Counted from the first letter of the stretch, positions 23,899 to 37,400 are shown. The stretch: 64,000 nucleotides of DNA from Hysterium pulicare CBS 123377 (GCA_000467715.1 AJFK01000029.1:1-64000), one strand, 5' to 3'. Notes: generated from the sequence alone by a model not told the origin. Program-made: numbers and translations.

Positions 23899-24440
23899 AA
23901 TCCATGCAGTTCAGACATTCGCATCGCTTCATCGTAGCATAGATTTGGATGCGGGCGTAGGCGTGGATTACGGCGTTCAGGGTGGCATCTGCGGTTGCAA
24001 AAGCATATATGGGAATTTGGGGGTTCATGGAGCCTTCGAAGGGCACTTTTACGTTTTAGTCCAGGTTGTTTGGAATACCTGAGTAAATCTTTGAGCTAAT
24101 GAATCCGACAACTCCATATTCGAGCCATTGAGCAATGGTACTCGAGCTTGTCAGATCATGGTTAAGGTTTATGGCTTGCGGGGTAAGCAAGACAAGTGCA
24201 CATATGCAAAGCAGAAGCATGACTGAATCAAGAACTCTGTACATTTCCTACAGCGAGATACCGCTTTCCCCTCTCCCCTCTCACCTCCTCGAAAAAGAAA
24301 ACTCTAACAACTGGTGATACAAGCTTAGCATTTTCTCCCCATCCATTGCCCGCCGACCGGCCGCCCCAGCTCTAAGAACATAAGGAAGTGAATAGCCCAA
24401 CGCTCATCTACAAGTCGTTCGGCCGGGTTGAGTGGTGGGA
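23899..24440. other. Convergent intergenic region
   Basis: 542 bp between the convergent KTR and COX6 stops. It holds 3' untranslated sequence. Short frames on both strands have no family resemblance. Confidence 0.4.
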
Positions 24441-25321
24441 TCATTTAGTTTCGTCTGGGTACATTGTTTCTTTTAGTGGGATGCCGAGTTCTTCCCTTAT
24501 GGGCTCGAGTTCTTGGAGGTATTCTTCGTATTGGCCTTTGTTCTCGACTTTGAATTTGATGCCTGTTTATTTTTGATCAGCACTGTTGTCTTGAGGTATC
24601 TGGTGTCGTCCGATTGAGTTCGGAGTGGAAATATTAGAAGTGGGTTTTGTATCCAGGAATGCATACGATAAGAAGTATGTATGTGTAATCGTGCGAGAAT
24701 GGAGGAGGAATATATTACCTTCGAAGACCCGCACAGCAGATGGGAAGTCATTGACCCTCCTGGCGGCTCTCAGAGCAGAGATGAGGACGGTGGGTGAGGG
24801 GACGAGATCGTAGGCGAAGCAGTTGTTGAGGTTACGCTGTCGCGATAATTAGCACCACATCCTTTCTTTGTGCACAACAGATCTATATGCCGTGAAGCAA
24901 AGCAGGTGCACCTGTTGCCAGAGAGGTGGGTGGAGTAACGTAGGCTATGGTACCAGGTACCAACATACCTGAAGCTCAAAAACATCGTTCACCGACTCGA
25001 ATTCCTTCTCGTACCTATTCCGCGCGACAGAAACATTAGCATCTTATTCAATTGAGCCATTCGCATGTCCGCTCCTCCTCTAATTCCCACATTCCTCCCT
25101 ACTCCGTCTTCCTACGCCTTCCCGACCCTTGACCAAGCCATTGACCTCTCCAGGGAAGTATCCTACCTAGCAGTGAACTCCTCAAAAGTCTCCTCAGAGT
25201 GCTCGTTCTTCCTGACCACGGTATTCGAAAACGCCCTCGTGGTCAAGCTCAATGGGACTCGGCGCGCCGGAACGGCTCCTAATCGGGTCGTAACCTTCGT
25301 TGCAGCGCGCACGAAGGACAT
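24441..25321 (-). CDS. COX6: Cytochrome c oxidase subunit VI (COX6/COX5A), mitochondrial
   Basis: Nuclear-encoded structural subunit of complex IV in the mitochondrial inner membrane. Four short exons on the minus strand join in phase: 25321-25167, 25014-24969, 24836-24719, 24562-24441, giving 146 residues. Exon 1 encodes a basic presequence (MSFVRAATKVTTRLGAVPAR to TTRAFSNTVVRKN) and the start of the mature protein (EETFEEFTAR). Exons 2-4 give YEKEFESVNDVFELQ, RNLNNCFAYDLVPSP, ARRVNDFPSAVRVFEG and IKFKVENKGQYEEYLQELEP, ending ELGIPLKETMYPDETK. These are the family's most conserved segments. The three introns are 152, 132 and 156 nt, much longer than most others in the window, so no single exon would stand out alone. 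The antisense open frame at 25065-25433 on the plus strand is only a shadow. Confidence 0.93.
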
Positions 25322-26072
25322 TCTGTTGCACTCTGTAACCGATACTGGAGCTGTGTCGGGGCCGGGGGAGGTTGTTGTGGGCGGAGTGGAGAGGGTTTGC
25401 GGTGGTGGAGCTGGTGGTGTGATTTATTGGTGACGGGTGAGGTGACTGAGGTTAGCTGCGAAAAGAACTGAGCTTTCGGCAAGCTGTGGCTTCTTCCGGA
25501 ACTTGGCGACGATAGCCAGGGGGGATGTCACGTGCCATGGAATAGTTTGACAGGTTGACAGGGAGCTCCACCCATCATCCCAAACATGCCACACGCTTGA
25601 CACATACTTTATTTTAGCTTTTACTGTAGTCACTGTTGCTCTTCTAATTATGCATTATATCCTAAATTGCCTAGATACGCGCCTCTCCAATGCCACACTG
25701 CGAGAATCGTACTGTACAGGTAAAACCAGCCGTCGTAACCCAAGAACGCATGATAATTACAAGGAAATATGTCCCTCCAGGGCTCTTTTTGGCGTAATGA
25801 CGATTGTAAGAAAGATCGGCATAGCTCTACAGAGGATGATCGGTAGCACTAGGTTACGCATAGAAGGAAATTTTCGGAGCGAGATTGAGCTGCTTGCCCG
25901 GCCTTTTGTTGTTGAGCGAGCATAAGAATTTGAGTACTACGTCGCGGTGACTTTGCAATGGGTGTCATCCTAGTGAGAAAGGGCGAGATGGTGCAGGGTG
26001 TTGTAAACTTCAGCATGGACTATTCAGTCCCCTCAGGATTGAACTCCCATCCTCGTTCTCGAATGAACGGAA
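25322..26072. other. Intergenic, COX6 promoter and elongase 3' region
   Basis: 751 bp between the COX6 start and the elongase stop, both on the minus strand. No recognisable gene or repeat. Confidence 0.4.
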
Positions 26073-27274
26073 TCACGCCTTTCGGCTCCTCGTAACACGT
26101 CCGTTTGTTGTAGCAGCTCCTGTAGAATGCACATTTCCATTAGCCAACGAATGTGCACCTTGGCTGAGTCTCCTCCTCGCTTCTCCAACTGTAGGTACCT
26201 TCTCATCCTTCATCTCAACCAGCGCGCTTGTAGCCCTGCGACGACCCTTAGGAACCGGCTTTGAGTATGTAGCGAGGTAGAAGGAGATGAAGAGGAGGAG
26301 GTAGGAGCTCAGGATGCAGATACCAGCAATGGCAGCGAATTCTTCACCGGCGCAGTTGCCGGCATTGGGGAGCCAGGGCCAGTAGGTAGATGTGAAGTAA
26401 GTCCAGGAGGCGAAGTAGACGAAACCTAGAATTTCGTTAGAATTGCAATCGGCCAAAATAGAGCCTAGGTGACTTACCGAGGTCAAGGACGAATTGGACG
26501 ATTTGCATGATCGTGATGTACTTCTTCCACCAAATGCGAATGCCTCGCGCGCTTTGGAAGTAGTACCAGTACATGACAACATGCACCATCAAGTTCAATG
26601 TGATGGGAACCCAAGAGACAGCCGTACTGCCAATAAGTTGTGTGTAGCAAAGGAGAGCCGTCGCGCCGTGGTGGTAGGTGTGGAGGAAGGCTGAGAAAAT
26701 GTTAGTAATCGTGAGAGATCGAACTGGGGAGGATAAGCTTACTCAAGGGCTTCTTTTTGAGAAAGAGAAAGCAGGTGTCAATCAATTCCAAGAACTTTGT
26801 GAGGTAGTTGAGCTGGCCATCGTGTTAGAGAAGCCTCTGCGCCAGTATATCCTAGTTACTCACGTAATATAGGATAACCAACTTGTCCGTCCAACCTCCC
26901 CTGTGGTCACAGATGGCAAAGAAAACGCCATGCCTCGTAAGCACTGGAATCAGCTGCTCCGCGAACAGAACCAGCAGACAAAAGCTGATGGCCGTCAAAT
27001 AAAAGTTGTGAACCTTGAAAAAGAAATTGAGCTGGTAGGCTGGTCGATTGCGCATAACCTCCCTCCCGCCGAAGATTATGAAGTAGTACGAAACAAGTAT
27101 GGCCGCGCATGCCTTCAAGGTGGATATAGGAGTCTCGCCAGGCACGAATCGGAAATCTTGGGGCTTGTATCCCAACGCGGACTCGTAGGCCTTTTCAAAG
27201 ATGGGCCATACTTGCAAGCCAAATGGCCGGTCAAGTGTCGGAACACCGTATTGAATCCAGTCTGGCTTCGACAT
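26073..27274 (-). CDS. Fatty acid elongase, ELO (GNS1/SUR4) family
   Basis: Endoplasmic-reticulum 3-ketoacyl-CoA synthase that extends long-chain acyl-CoA for sphingolipids. Four exons (27274-26864, 26812-26743, 26690-26478, 26425-26073) join in phase and give 348 residues. Family marks: [15 protein letters not shown] with the HxxHH box, [20 protein letters not shown] before it, [17 protein letters not shown] after it, and several hydrophobic spans ([53 protein letters not shown]). The C-terminus is basic with a KPVPKGRRR segment. The ATG at 27274 ([19 protein letters not shown]) gives a family-like N-terminus. Whether it matches yeast ELO2 or ELO3 cannot be told. Confidence 0.93.
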
Positions 27275-28338
27275 GATGGCGTTGTATAGGGAGGTGGAGC
27301 GGTACTCGTTGGGGACGTTTTTGTGATGGTTCGGAGTGACGCGGAGGAGTCGCGTTCGGGGGTTGCGAAGAAAACTAGAAGGAGACTATACGCGAGCAGC
27401 AAGGAGAATGAAGGAGTGACTTGAATTGAGGAAAAGCTGGAACCCTGGAGAGATCTGAGATGCAGGGCGAGGGGATGAAGATGGAGTTATGTGGTAGCGT
27501 GGAATATGCGTAATAGGGGCCGGAAATGAAATGTATTGTCACTCCGGCCGTCGCTAAACAAATTGCTTCCCACGAGTGCCAACCAACGCAATTCTAAGCC
27601 TCTAGAAATTACGAATGCCCAGCCGTTCGGCCTTTGGTGTGTTCGGACGCCTCGGCTCGCCTCATCAACTTCATTGGGCGCGGCTCTGAGGTTCGCCGAT
27701 TTTGGAAATGCTTGCGCAGTCGCACGGATGAGCACGAGAGCCGTTATTTTGTGAACACACATGAATTCACAGTGACGGCATATGCAAATGCTTTGGATGG
27801 CTCGGTCCAGACTGCATTCGGAGTGTTTCCGGATGTATTGACATATGAAACACCAGTGATGTGAGGCCGCGATGATCCGAGTGTGCCAGCCCTTTGGCCG
27901 TTGAGTACGGGGCTGAAAGCTTCATGTGTAAGACAGATCCCAATAATATCTTCCGATCGATTGCCTTGTCATTCATGTCTATAAGAGCCTATGGAAAACC
28001 GACCTCTTCCTGCCACCCACAAGACCCAATAATTATAGGCGCCCCTCATCCCAAAAAGAATCCACTTCAGAGAAAGCAATTGAGCGCTCCAATCTCATTT
28101 TTGGTAGAATCACGATGGATTCTACTATACCCAGATCCCGTGAGACAACGCGCAATGAAGAACAAAGAAGGAAGAGGAGGGACATGTAGTAGGTGGAATC
28201 AACTGCATCCGTTCCAGCCAAGTCTTACAAAGACAGTCCTCGTATATCGCTCCTACAGTCGAATGGGGAAAAGGTGAATGCAAAATGACGCCTTGCGAGA
28301 AAGGGAGTATGTGGAGAAATCAACCATCGGTCAGAGCG
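27275..28338. other. Intergenic between elongase and RTS1
   Basis: About 1.06 kb containing the elongase promoter and RTS1 3' end. The minus-strand frame at 27487-27762 has no recognisable domain and lies in the elongase leader/promoter. No repeat seen. Confidence 0.4.
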
Positions 28339-31121
28339 TTAACCCACTCTTGTAGCAGTACCACCACCAGAGTTGGTCCGCACAGGCCCCGGAGCACCGC
28401 CTGAATTGCTGCGAGAGATCGATGGAGAAACAATGCCGCCAGCAGATCCAGGGCGGCTGTTGCTTCGTTGCCGGCCGCCAGATCGTTGTGATCGCGATTC
28501 CTCTTGTGATGAATGGTGCCGGCGCTGAAATGGACAAGCACAAGCACAAGTCAGACGATCAATCCCAAAGCAAGGAATGCAATCTCAAAAGTGAAGAAAA
28601 TCCTAAGGCATAGGAATAGGATTAAGAGTACACGGCCTCGACCCAAAAAAAGCTCTTATTCCTCGAGAAACTTCAAAGACTTGTGAATCAACTACGTACC
28701 GAAGTCGAACTCTGCCTATCATAGTCTTTCGGTCTTCTCTCTCTTGATGATAACGCATCGTCCTGCAGACGCAAGGCCTCTAACCTTCTTTGACTGTCTT
28801 GGCTCAGCGGATCTGATTCGTCTAATCGCATAGGTGAGCCGACTTTGGCTGCTGGTGTGGTGCTCGATGGGAGCTTCGTTGGCTCGATCTTTCCATTTTG
28901 CCTCTCTTTCGCTAGGTCCGCGAGTTTGTCCCATCGCAGTTGGCGAGCCTGCTGTCTCGAGTCGGCGTTGTTTTGCGACTCGGCATAATCATGCGAGCAG
29001 TCATCAAAAAGCTGGGGGTTGACTTCCATGAAAAGTTTCATGGCGTTGTAGACCATGCCATGGATTGTTCTATGCATGGTTAGCTTTCAAACTATGGCTC
29101 TTCCGCAGTAGTCGTACCTATTCCAGTGTCCCTTTGAGTTCTCATACAACGGTGCAAACATGATAGGAAGGATGACTTCGACGTTGTCGCTAACTAAATT
29201 GCAGAAGTATTCATTATTCCAGAAGTAAAGTGCTCGCTCGGCAACCTTTCTCTATGTTAGCGTGATAATGTTAGTGGCAATGTGTTATATTACATACCTG
29301 GAAATGAGGGCTTGCAACTGATTTCGCGAGCTGATTAAACAGTGGCTCCTGGACTTTGGCAAATTCGGCAGGGTCCATAACTTCAAATATATCCTCTACC
29401 TCATTCAAGAACATTACTTCTTTGGTGCTGTTGACTTTTGGCCAGTACCGAAGGAGACCCAAAACAACCTGGAAAAATTAGCTTATTGCATAGCATTTCA
29501 CCATAGCACATACCTCTTCCGTCAATGCCGCGTCTTTTTCCAAGAACTGTACTATACAATATGCCAACTGGGGATGATACATGCTGAGGCCCTTTGGTTT
29601 GTGCATTGGAAGGAGTACTCGGGTAAGGAAGAGTTTGTGCTCCTCTTTGAGAGGAAGAGCAAATCCATTTATGATGGACCCAAGAATTTCGAGAAGCTCC
29701 GCAATGCCATTGAAACGTTCCGTCTCGTATGTGAACTGGAAGAAAACATTGTTTATCGAACGCCGAATGTACGACCGTAAATTAAGAAATTTGCCGTATA
29801 TTCGATGCAGCGTAGTCTTGAGGAAGTCTCGTTCTCGGGGGTCCTCGGAGTCGAAGAGTTCAAGAAGCTATCAACATGGTTAGCAAACCTTCCCGGGTGG
29901 ACGTAGAGTAGGACTCACTTGAAGCACGAAGCTATGATCAATGTATTGCTTCGCAATGTTTGTATTAAAATCCTGGCTTTCGATAAAACGAAGGAAGAAT
30001 TCGTAGACAACTTGAATGTGGGGCCAAGCAATTTCAAGAACCGGTTCATCCTCTTCGGGGTCGAATGCATCACCTTGCGGATTCATAGGAGGAGGAATGG
30101 GTCGGAACAAATTCTTGCTGAACATCTCCACCACGCGAGGATACATACGATCCGTGATGACTTGACGGTTATTCGCAACGTAATCGAGAAGTTCATGAAG
30201 TGCCAGACGTTTGATTTCCTTCGACTTCATATCACCGCTGGCGTCATTGAAATCGAAGATGATATTGCATTGATCAATCTTCTGCATGAATAATTCTTCG
30301 CGCTTGTTTGGTGGGACTTCGTGGAATCCAGGGAGCTTTTCCAACTCTCGCTGCCGCTGATCAGAGATATCGAATCGGGAAGAATGTTGCCTCTTTGGTG
30401 TTCGAATGCCTTCTGCGACGTCCTTAGGTGTTGTCTGGAGGCGATCGAAAAGCAACGACTTTTTGCCGTGCTGGGGAGGCAGAAGATCGCCAGGCATTGT
30501 TTCTGCAGCTCCTGGTGGAGGTACATGCTAAGCAATTTGAAGTCAGCAATGTGGCTCGGCGGAAATAGAATGGAATTCAATGAGTATGTGGCCTCCCCAT
30601 TGACGGCTTACCGGTGCACTTGGACTGATAACAACACTTGGTGCTATAGGTTGATTGGGCCTGTGGGGAGTACCAGGCGCAGGAGAACCAGAATTCCCGG
30701 CGCCGCCTATTCCCATCATTCCTTGTTGACCTTGCAAGTATTGAGATCCCGCGCCCAAAGAGCTCGGCAAGCCTGGCTGAGCAGGCTGCACTGAGTTGGC
30801 ATTTCCACTTGCGGAACTGTCTCCAGAGGGAAGGGGCTTGTTGCGTGAGTCTACAAGCTGTGTGGTGGACGACGTCGGTGTACCGTGAGCCGAGCCAGAA
30901 GGTGATTGAGTAGAGGAACCGCCATGGGCAGGTGAAGAGGTGCCGGAATTGGAGTCTTTTTTCTTAGATGACTTATTATCCTTCGCTCGTGAGAGCTGTT
31001 CGTGCTGGGTATGTTAGCTTCGACTCATGGATGATGCGGCCGTGTCAAAGTCGCGCTAGAAGAAGGTCCAAGTGGCAAGGAATTTGGGCATGCTTACAAC
31101 TCTCTGCCTGAAGCCTTTCAT
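28339..31121 (-). CDS. RTS1: PP2A B56-family regulatory subunit (Rts1-like)
   Basis: Regulatory B' (B56) subunit that targets protein phosphatase 2A. Eight exons join in phase: 31121-31098, 30995-30612, 30527-29919, 29867-29514, 29468-29298, 29245-29118, 29069-28700, 28524-28339, giving 741 residues, close to yeast Rts1. The N-terminal about 170 residues are disordered (Ser/Gly/Pro-rich, starting MKGFRQRV). The HEAT-like B56 core runs from [20 protein letters not shown] through [76 protein letters not shown] and [11 protein letters not shown] to [20 protein letters not shown]. The C-terminal tail is basic and Ser/Gly-rich. Without splicing at 28699, exon 7 would read to a stop a few codons later; the 175-nt last intron adds the final 61 residues in phase. 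Confidence 0.93.
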
Positions 31122-31825
31122 GACTGCGACCTGCGCGAGTGCACCTCAATCGGTGTGGACGTCACTGGAGGCACAGTTGAGGAGACTGGCACGAACCGAG
31201 AGCAGGGCTGTCCTCAGAGCGAGGTTCCGCAGCAGCGCTGGGTAGCCCAAGCGACACAATCCACGAGGTGACCAAGAGTGTGAATAGGTTCGCGAAGAAG
31301 GTCAGGACGTGGTCGACTCAGGCAGGCATGGAGAAGGATTGGGCGGGGTGAAACTGGTGGTTGTTTATTAGCTCAAGACGAACGGCTACCGCAAGACTGG
31401 TCAGTGGAGGTCAGGAGGTCAGCGGCGGGAGATGACGATGGAAGAGGCAATGATGAATGAGCTGCGGACTAGGAGGCGTGGGGGGTCGACGCAGGAGAAT
31501 AAAAACTGCTGGGCAGAGTGTTGCAACCAAGGCGGGCTCGAGAGCGACAACTTTGAGGAGGCAGCGGAGGAGGTTTGGACCATCTCAAAATAGGTAGCGA
31601 GAGGCGCACGGACTCGCGGGGTCTTCTTACAGCCCAGTTTTGTGGTGTTGAACGACGGCGACTTCGACGTGCGCGCTGTTCCTCAATAATTATACAGCGG
31701 CAGTCAGCCAGATGTCCCGTCTGCTGGCTTTGTTCAGTGAGCGTGGCCTGCTTTGCCTCAAACTACCATAGGTTGTGTGTGATTCGACAGACTGTCCCGG
31801 CCCAAAAAACCCTACACCAATCAGG
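31122..31825. promoter_or_regulatory. Divergent promoter region RTS1/TFC1
   Basis: 704 bp between two divergent start codons. GC-rich and purine-biased, without a clear TATA box, as expected for constitutive genes. No other feature seen. Confidence 0.4.
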
Positions 31826-33970
31826 ATGGCTGCACCACTGAGTCCTGTTCATCACCGCGACCATCCTATGACCATGAAACATCCCATGAACATGGAAAAT
31901 GGGGATGCAGACGATGCGGGATATGCGCCTTGGCTTCACATCCCTTCTGAAGCCATAGTCAGTGTGGAGCATCCGTGCATCGTTAAGAACATTGACAAGG
32001 GCATCAAGACCCTTGGTGGAGAGTTTCAGTTGGACAAAGTGAGTATCGCAGAGCTTATAAGCAGTGGTCCAGCTCACGAATCTGCGCAGTTCTTATCGTC
32101 AAGCGATGAAAAGAAAACCCTGAGCCTTTCTCTGCGGCCCGACGATCCATTTGCCAAAAAACTAACTTCAACCTCGATTAAGACACAGAACTTACTCCTT
32201 AAGGTTACAGTTCCCAAGAGGACAGGCCGCAAGAGAAAGAGAGGGTCGTCTGGCCCTTTTCTCTCGGAGGCAGACATTGAACTAGATTCAAATTTGCCCC
32301 CAAAGGGAGGACAACCATCCGTATCAAATTCTCCGTTCGTGAAGCCGGAAGTCGTGTTTCAAAGCTTGCGAGATAATGTTTCCAGATACACCATCACACC
32401 AGTTGGACAAATAGAGGAAGCACATCGTTTCAGAGGTAAGTGCTTCATTCTAGTGGTCAACTACAAAGATGCTGATGACACTCTTAGACTTACCTGACGC
32501 CCAATATGCCTCTTCTCGCAATCCTATAACTCAAAGTATACGAAAATACCTCTTACCTCTGAACTGTATGGCCTAAATAGTAATCCCGTACTGGGTCTCA
32601 ATTAACTTGCCAAACAGTGAAGGCTTTGAAGAACTACGATCTAAACACTGCTCCCGGTGTTACCCTGAACCCCGATATAGGCCCGCCCGCGCAATTCATC
32701 CAATCGAGCATACCTTTCCCCTACTCGTAAGTTTATCATGCGTATTTCTAGTCCCTTTACTTATCTGTTGTTTCAGGTATCGTCAGAATCCATTCGTCAA
32801 GTATACCGTGGATAGGGAGGGGCAGGGTCAGTTAGTCAATATCAGCAAAAGGATTGCCCTGGATGCTCTGCATGTCGTGAGAGCCAACATGAACACTGTT
32901 CCGACTGCTCAGAAGTCTCATCTACCTCCGGAGGCAACTCTGACACGATACACACAAGATCTAATAGACTGGATACGAAGGCAACTTGAGGAACGTCCGA
33001 TTGTGACACGGCACTTACTGCATAACATACTAGGATGGGATAAGAGAGATAAGATCAGAGACGCCCTTCCATACTGCGGCTATTTCTTTGAATCTGGCCC
33101 ATTCAAGGATGCTCTCGTCAAGTGGGGAGTGGACCCAAGGGCGGATCCGGAATACCGCAAATACCAAACCATTTCATACATGTCATTCAAGAGAGAGCAA
33201 TCGAGATACGCGGAACATTCTGGCAACCATGTCAAAGCCATGAGCCGCCTTGATCCAGACGAGGTGGCCAAGTACCATTATTTTGATGGTATCACAATCC
33301 CTCCCACCGCGAACGTGTTCCAGGTTTGCGATTGCACAGACTCCATTCTCCGTCAGATATTTGACACTGATGATATCCGAGAAACATGCAGTGTAAGGTT
33401 CCCTTTTCGCATGGTCATGCAATGATGCTAAATTTCATGTAGTCCAAAGTATATGGGTGGTATCACGTGGGAACTTATGTCAAAGCTCGTGTGGTTATGA
33501 GAGACAAAGTCAATGTCATTCTCCAAGGGGGCATACCAGACAACGCCGCCTACCGAAGTCTCCTAAATCTGCCAGAAATCATTGTAGACGATGAGAAAGG
33601 CTTAGCAACCTCGGCAGAAACGAAACTGAGGAATGAAGGGAAAATCTCAGTTAGAGAATACGATCTCCTCAGAGAAGTCCGTTCTATGTTGAGACTTCCG
33701 AGATTCCAAGGAACGAGAGTGATCACGAGAGGGAAACAGTGGCCTCCCGTCGATGCTGTGATGACGGAAGAGTCGATGGAGGTTGATATGCCGCTTCTAG
33801 AAGATATCGAGGATCTGGATTGGGCGGAAAGTGAGGGCTTCTTCGATGACACTGATGATGAAGACTCAGGTGGAAATGGAAGTGAAGAAAGTGGTGATGA
33901 TGGAATCTCAAACACATTCCAAGGCGAATGGCATGCCGTCCCTAGGATCGAAGCCACTACAGAGACTTGA
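31826..33970 (+). CDS. TFC1: RNA polymerase III factor TFIIIC subunit tau95/Sfc1 (GTF3C5-like)
   Basis: Subunit of TFIIIC, which binds the A box of tRNA genes. Five exons (31826-32435, 32488-32565, 32618-32726, 32777-33392, 33443-33970) join in phase to give 646 residues. The N-terminal dimerisation region shows IVSVEHPCIVKNIDKGIKTL and LRPDDPFAKKLTSTSIKTQN followed by a basic stretch TGRKRKRGS. The central part has DLPDAQYASSRNP, PFVKYTVDREGQ, RPIVTRHLLHNIL and ALPYCGYFFESGPFKDALVK, then KWGVDPRADPEYRKYQTIS. The C-terminus is strongly acidic (EDIEDLDWAESEGFFDDTDD), a known property of the family. The ATG at 31826 was preferred over 31775 because the sequence upstream is not family-like. A GTGAGT at 32038 stays in the coding frame and is not treated as a donor. 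Confidence 0.9.
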
Positions 33971-34484
33971 CACACTGTGTGGCTAGACATGAGTATAATA
34001 CACTACTGTGACATGTTTGAAGCCTCGCAAATCAGCAATGTAATTTTCTAGTCCCTCCGAGCTTTGCTCTACGAAGGTGCATGTCAACGCGTTGTCTACC
34101 CCTTGCTCACACCGACTAAGAGTGTTTGCTTAGACTAGGTTTCGGATGAAGATGCAACAGCTTACCTTTGTATTATGACGGATTCGATGTGTGGTTGATG
34201 CAGACACAGATAAAAATATCTGCCCCACCACCCCTCCATCAATCCGTGGGCGAGTGTCGGAGGTGCAGCCAAAAAACTTTGCTGCCACCTCTTGCGACGC
34301 GCCATTGAACATGTGGCTTCCATTCCTTCTCCCTTTCTCACCTGTACCTCTTGACGTTCACTCTGCGCTCCACTTGGAGCATTAGTCTGGTGGGGAGCTT
34401 TCTATCGCCAATTGTGGCCAGTTCACCTTCCCCACGCCACAAGCCATACAGCATCCCTTGTAGCGGAACCTCAATCGCACAAGA
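33971..34484. other. Intergenic, ADE6 promoter
   Basis: 514 bp containing the TFC1 3' end and the ADE6 promoter, both on the plus strand. The last 200 bp before the ADE6 start are pyrimidine-rich. No gene seen. Confidence 0.4.
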
Positions 34485-37400
34485 ATGGCCTCTTCCGAAA
34501 GCCCTTACTTGCTCCTGCCCGGGTCCTCTGCCTTCTCAGACTTCCGGCTGGCCCGGCTGGCCCGAGCCATTGGCGCAATCGACGTGAGAGCAGTGTGGGT
34601 TCATTTCGTCAACCCTCTCAAGAACCTAGAGGAAGAAGAACTTCGGATAGTAGAACAGCTGCTGGAATACGGCGAAATACCGAGCAGCCAGGACAGGCTA
34701 TCCCAGGCACTAATTGACGCAGTGAACCGCAGCGGCGATCCTCGCGACCCTAATACCTACATCTTCTACGTTTCCCCACGCCCGGGTACAATATCTCCAT
34801 GGAGTTCTCAAGCTACCAGCATAGCTCATGTATGCAGGCTGGAAAAGAGCGTCAAACGCATCGAACGCGGAATGGCGATTGTCGCGTCTTTCGAAGAACC
34901 GTTGCAGGACGGTTTCATTCCCAGCCCCGATTCACTTCACGATCGAATGACGCAGTCAATCAGTCGGACAGCTCCTAATCTCGACCTCATATTCTCTGAA
35001 CACGAGCCTGCGCCTGCGACAAGCATATCCCTCGAAGAATTTAGCACACCTCAAGCTGCGCTACAAGAAGCCAATAGAACTTTAGGGCTTGCTCTAGACC
35101 AATCTGAGATTGAGTATTTGGTGGAAGCATACACTAGACAATTGAAGAGAGGCCCTGTGGACGTGGAACTGTTCATGTTTGCTCAGGTCAACTCGGAGCA
35201 TTGTAGACATAAGCAGTTCAACGCAGATTGGACCATAGATGGCATGGCGAAACCTTACTCTCTGTTTGGGATGATACGGAATACCCATCATAAACACCCG
35301 GAGAACGTCGTGAGCGCATACAGTGATAACGCAGCGGTGCTTCACGGAGAGAAAGCAAGCTTCTGGGCCCCGAGCCATATCAGTGGAGAGTACCAGCAAG
35401 CCAAAGAAGTGGTTCACATTCTGTGCAAAGTGGAAACACATAATCACCCAACGGCTGTATCTCCATTCCCAGGCGCAGCTACTGGATCAGGAGGTGAGAT
35501 CAGAGATGAAGGTGCGGTCGGGCGGGGTTCAAGACCGAAAGCTGGCTTGGCTGGCTTCAGTGTTTCTGATCTACTTATCCCGGGGTTCGTGCAACCATGG
35601 GAATTGGAAGACGTCGGAAAACCATCACATATTGCAAGCAGTCTGGACATCATGGTTGAAGCTCCCATCGGCAGCGCGGCATTCAACAACGAGTTCGGGC
35701 GACCTTGCACCAATGGATACTTCAAGACGCTGACAACTAAAGTCACTACAAATGAAGGGAAGACTGAAATTCGAGGATACCATAAACCTATCATGATCGC
35801 TGGAGGTGTTGGAAGTGTGAGACCTCAACATGCGCTCAAAGACAAGGATGTTGTTCAGCCAGGTGCACATCTACTGGTCATTGGCGGTCCTGCAATGTTG
35901 ATCGGCCTAGGTGGTGGCGCCGCTTCGAGTATACAATCTGGAGAGGGATCAGTAGATCTTGATTTTGCCAGTGTACAAAGAGGCAACGCTGAGGTTCAGC
36001 GAAGGGCCCAGGAAGTGATCAACACATGCACTTCTATGGGAAGCCAAAATCCTATTCAGTTCATACACGATGTCGGCGCTGGAGGGCTGTCGAATGCGCT
36101 TCCCGAGCTTGTACACGATGCTGGTCTAGGTGCTAGATTCGAGCTCCGTGAGGTGGATAACGCGGATAAAGGGATGAGTCCGTTGCAGATTTGGTGTTGT
36201 GAAGCGCAAGAACGATATGTTTTGGCGGTGGCCCCTGATCAGCTCGATCTATTCAAACGAATCTGCAAGCGGGAAAGATGCGGCTACTCAGTGGTTGGGA
36301 CAGCCTCAGCGGAACAACACCTCGTCCTTTTTGATAAGGACTCGAAAGACTTCCCGAAACCAATTGACCTTCCTATGTCGATATTGTTTGGGAAACCACC
36401 GAAGATGTCTCGAATTGTCGATTCCAGGAAGCTAAGGTTACCTGTCTTTGACAGTAGTCTATCGATATATTTACCAAACACCCCCAAGTTGGACCTTCTT
36501 CCAGAAGCTATCAGCAGAGTTCTCGCACTACCTGCTGTCGGCTCCAAGTCGTTTCTGATCACCATAGGTGATCGAACAGTTGGAGGTTTGACTGTGCGCG
36601 ATCAAATGGTAGGCCCATGGCAGGTGCCCGTTGCAGACGTCTCGGTCACTGCCACATCGCTACTACCTGGAATACGGACGGGAGAGGCAATGTGTATGGG
36701 AGAAAAGGCCAATCTAGCCCTCATATCTCCAGCAGCTTCGGCGAGGATGGCCGTAGCTGAGTCCTTGATGAACCTTGCTGCCGCTAGTACAATTGGACGA
36801 CTTGCTCGTGTTCGACTTTCCGCGAATTGGATGTCGGCTAGTAGCCACCCGGGAGAAGGTGCGGCCCTGTATGAAGCTGTCGAGGCAATCGGGTTAGAAC
36901 TTTGCCCCGAACTTGGAATCAGTATACCTGTCGGAAAAGATTCAATGTCAATGAAGATGAAGTGGAAAGATGGTCAATCGAACGAGGCTAAAGAAGTAAC
37001 AGCGCCTCTATCACTAATAATATCTGCGTTTGCACCTGTTAACAGGATTGATCGAACGTGGACGCCGGCTCTTGAAAGGCTGGAGGATGTTGGCGAGACC
37101 GTGATTCTATTTGTTGACCTTGCAGAAGCTAAAAAAGCAACGGGTGGCTCGGCTCTGGCTCAAGTTTTCGGCCAAGTCGGCGACGATGCCCCTGATGTTC
37201 GCGACCCTGGTATCCTGAAGGACTTCTATGATGCTGTTGAACAACTTCACGACGATGGCATCGTTCTAGCTTACCATGACCGGTCCGACGGTGGTCTGTT
37301 TACCACCTTAGTTGAAATGATGTTTGCCGGTCGCTGTGGCCTTGAGATTATGCTGGATGGTATTTGCCATTCAGATGATGCTAAGGATGTTATGGAGACC

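Noticed and set aside
25065-25433. 122-residue plus-strand frame starting MSAPPLIPTFLPTP
   Set aside because: It is antisense to COX6 exon 1 and its first intron; the minus strand encodes a known protein with in-phase splicing.
32038-32066. GTGAGT...CAG as a possible intron in TFC1
   Set aside because: It would be only about 29 nt and the stretch reads through in frame, so it is kept as coding.
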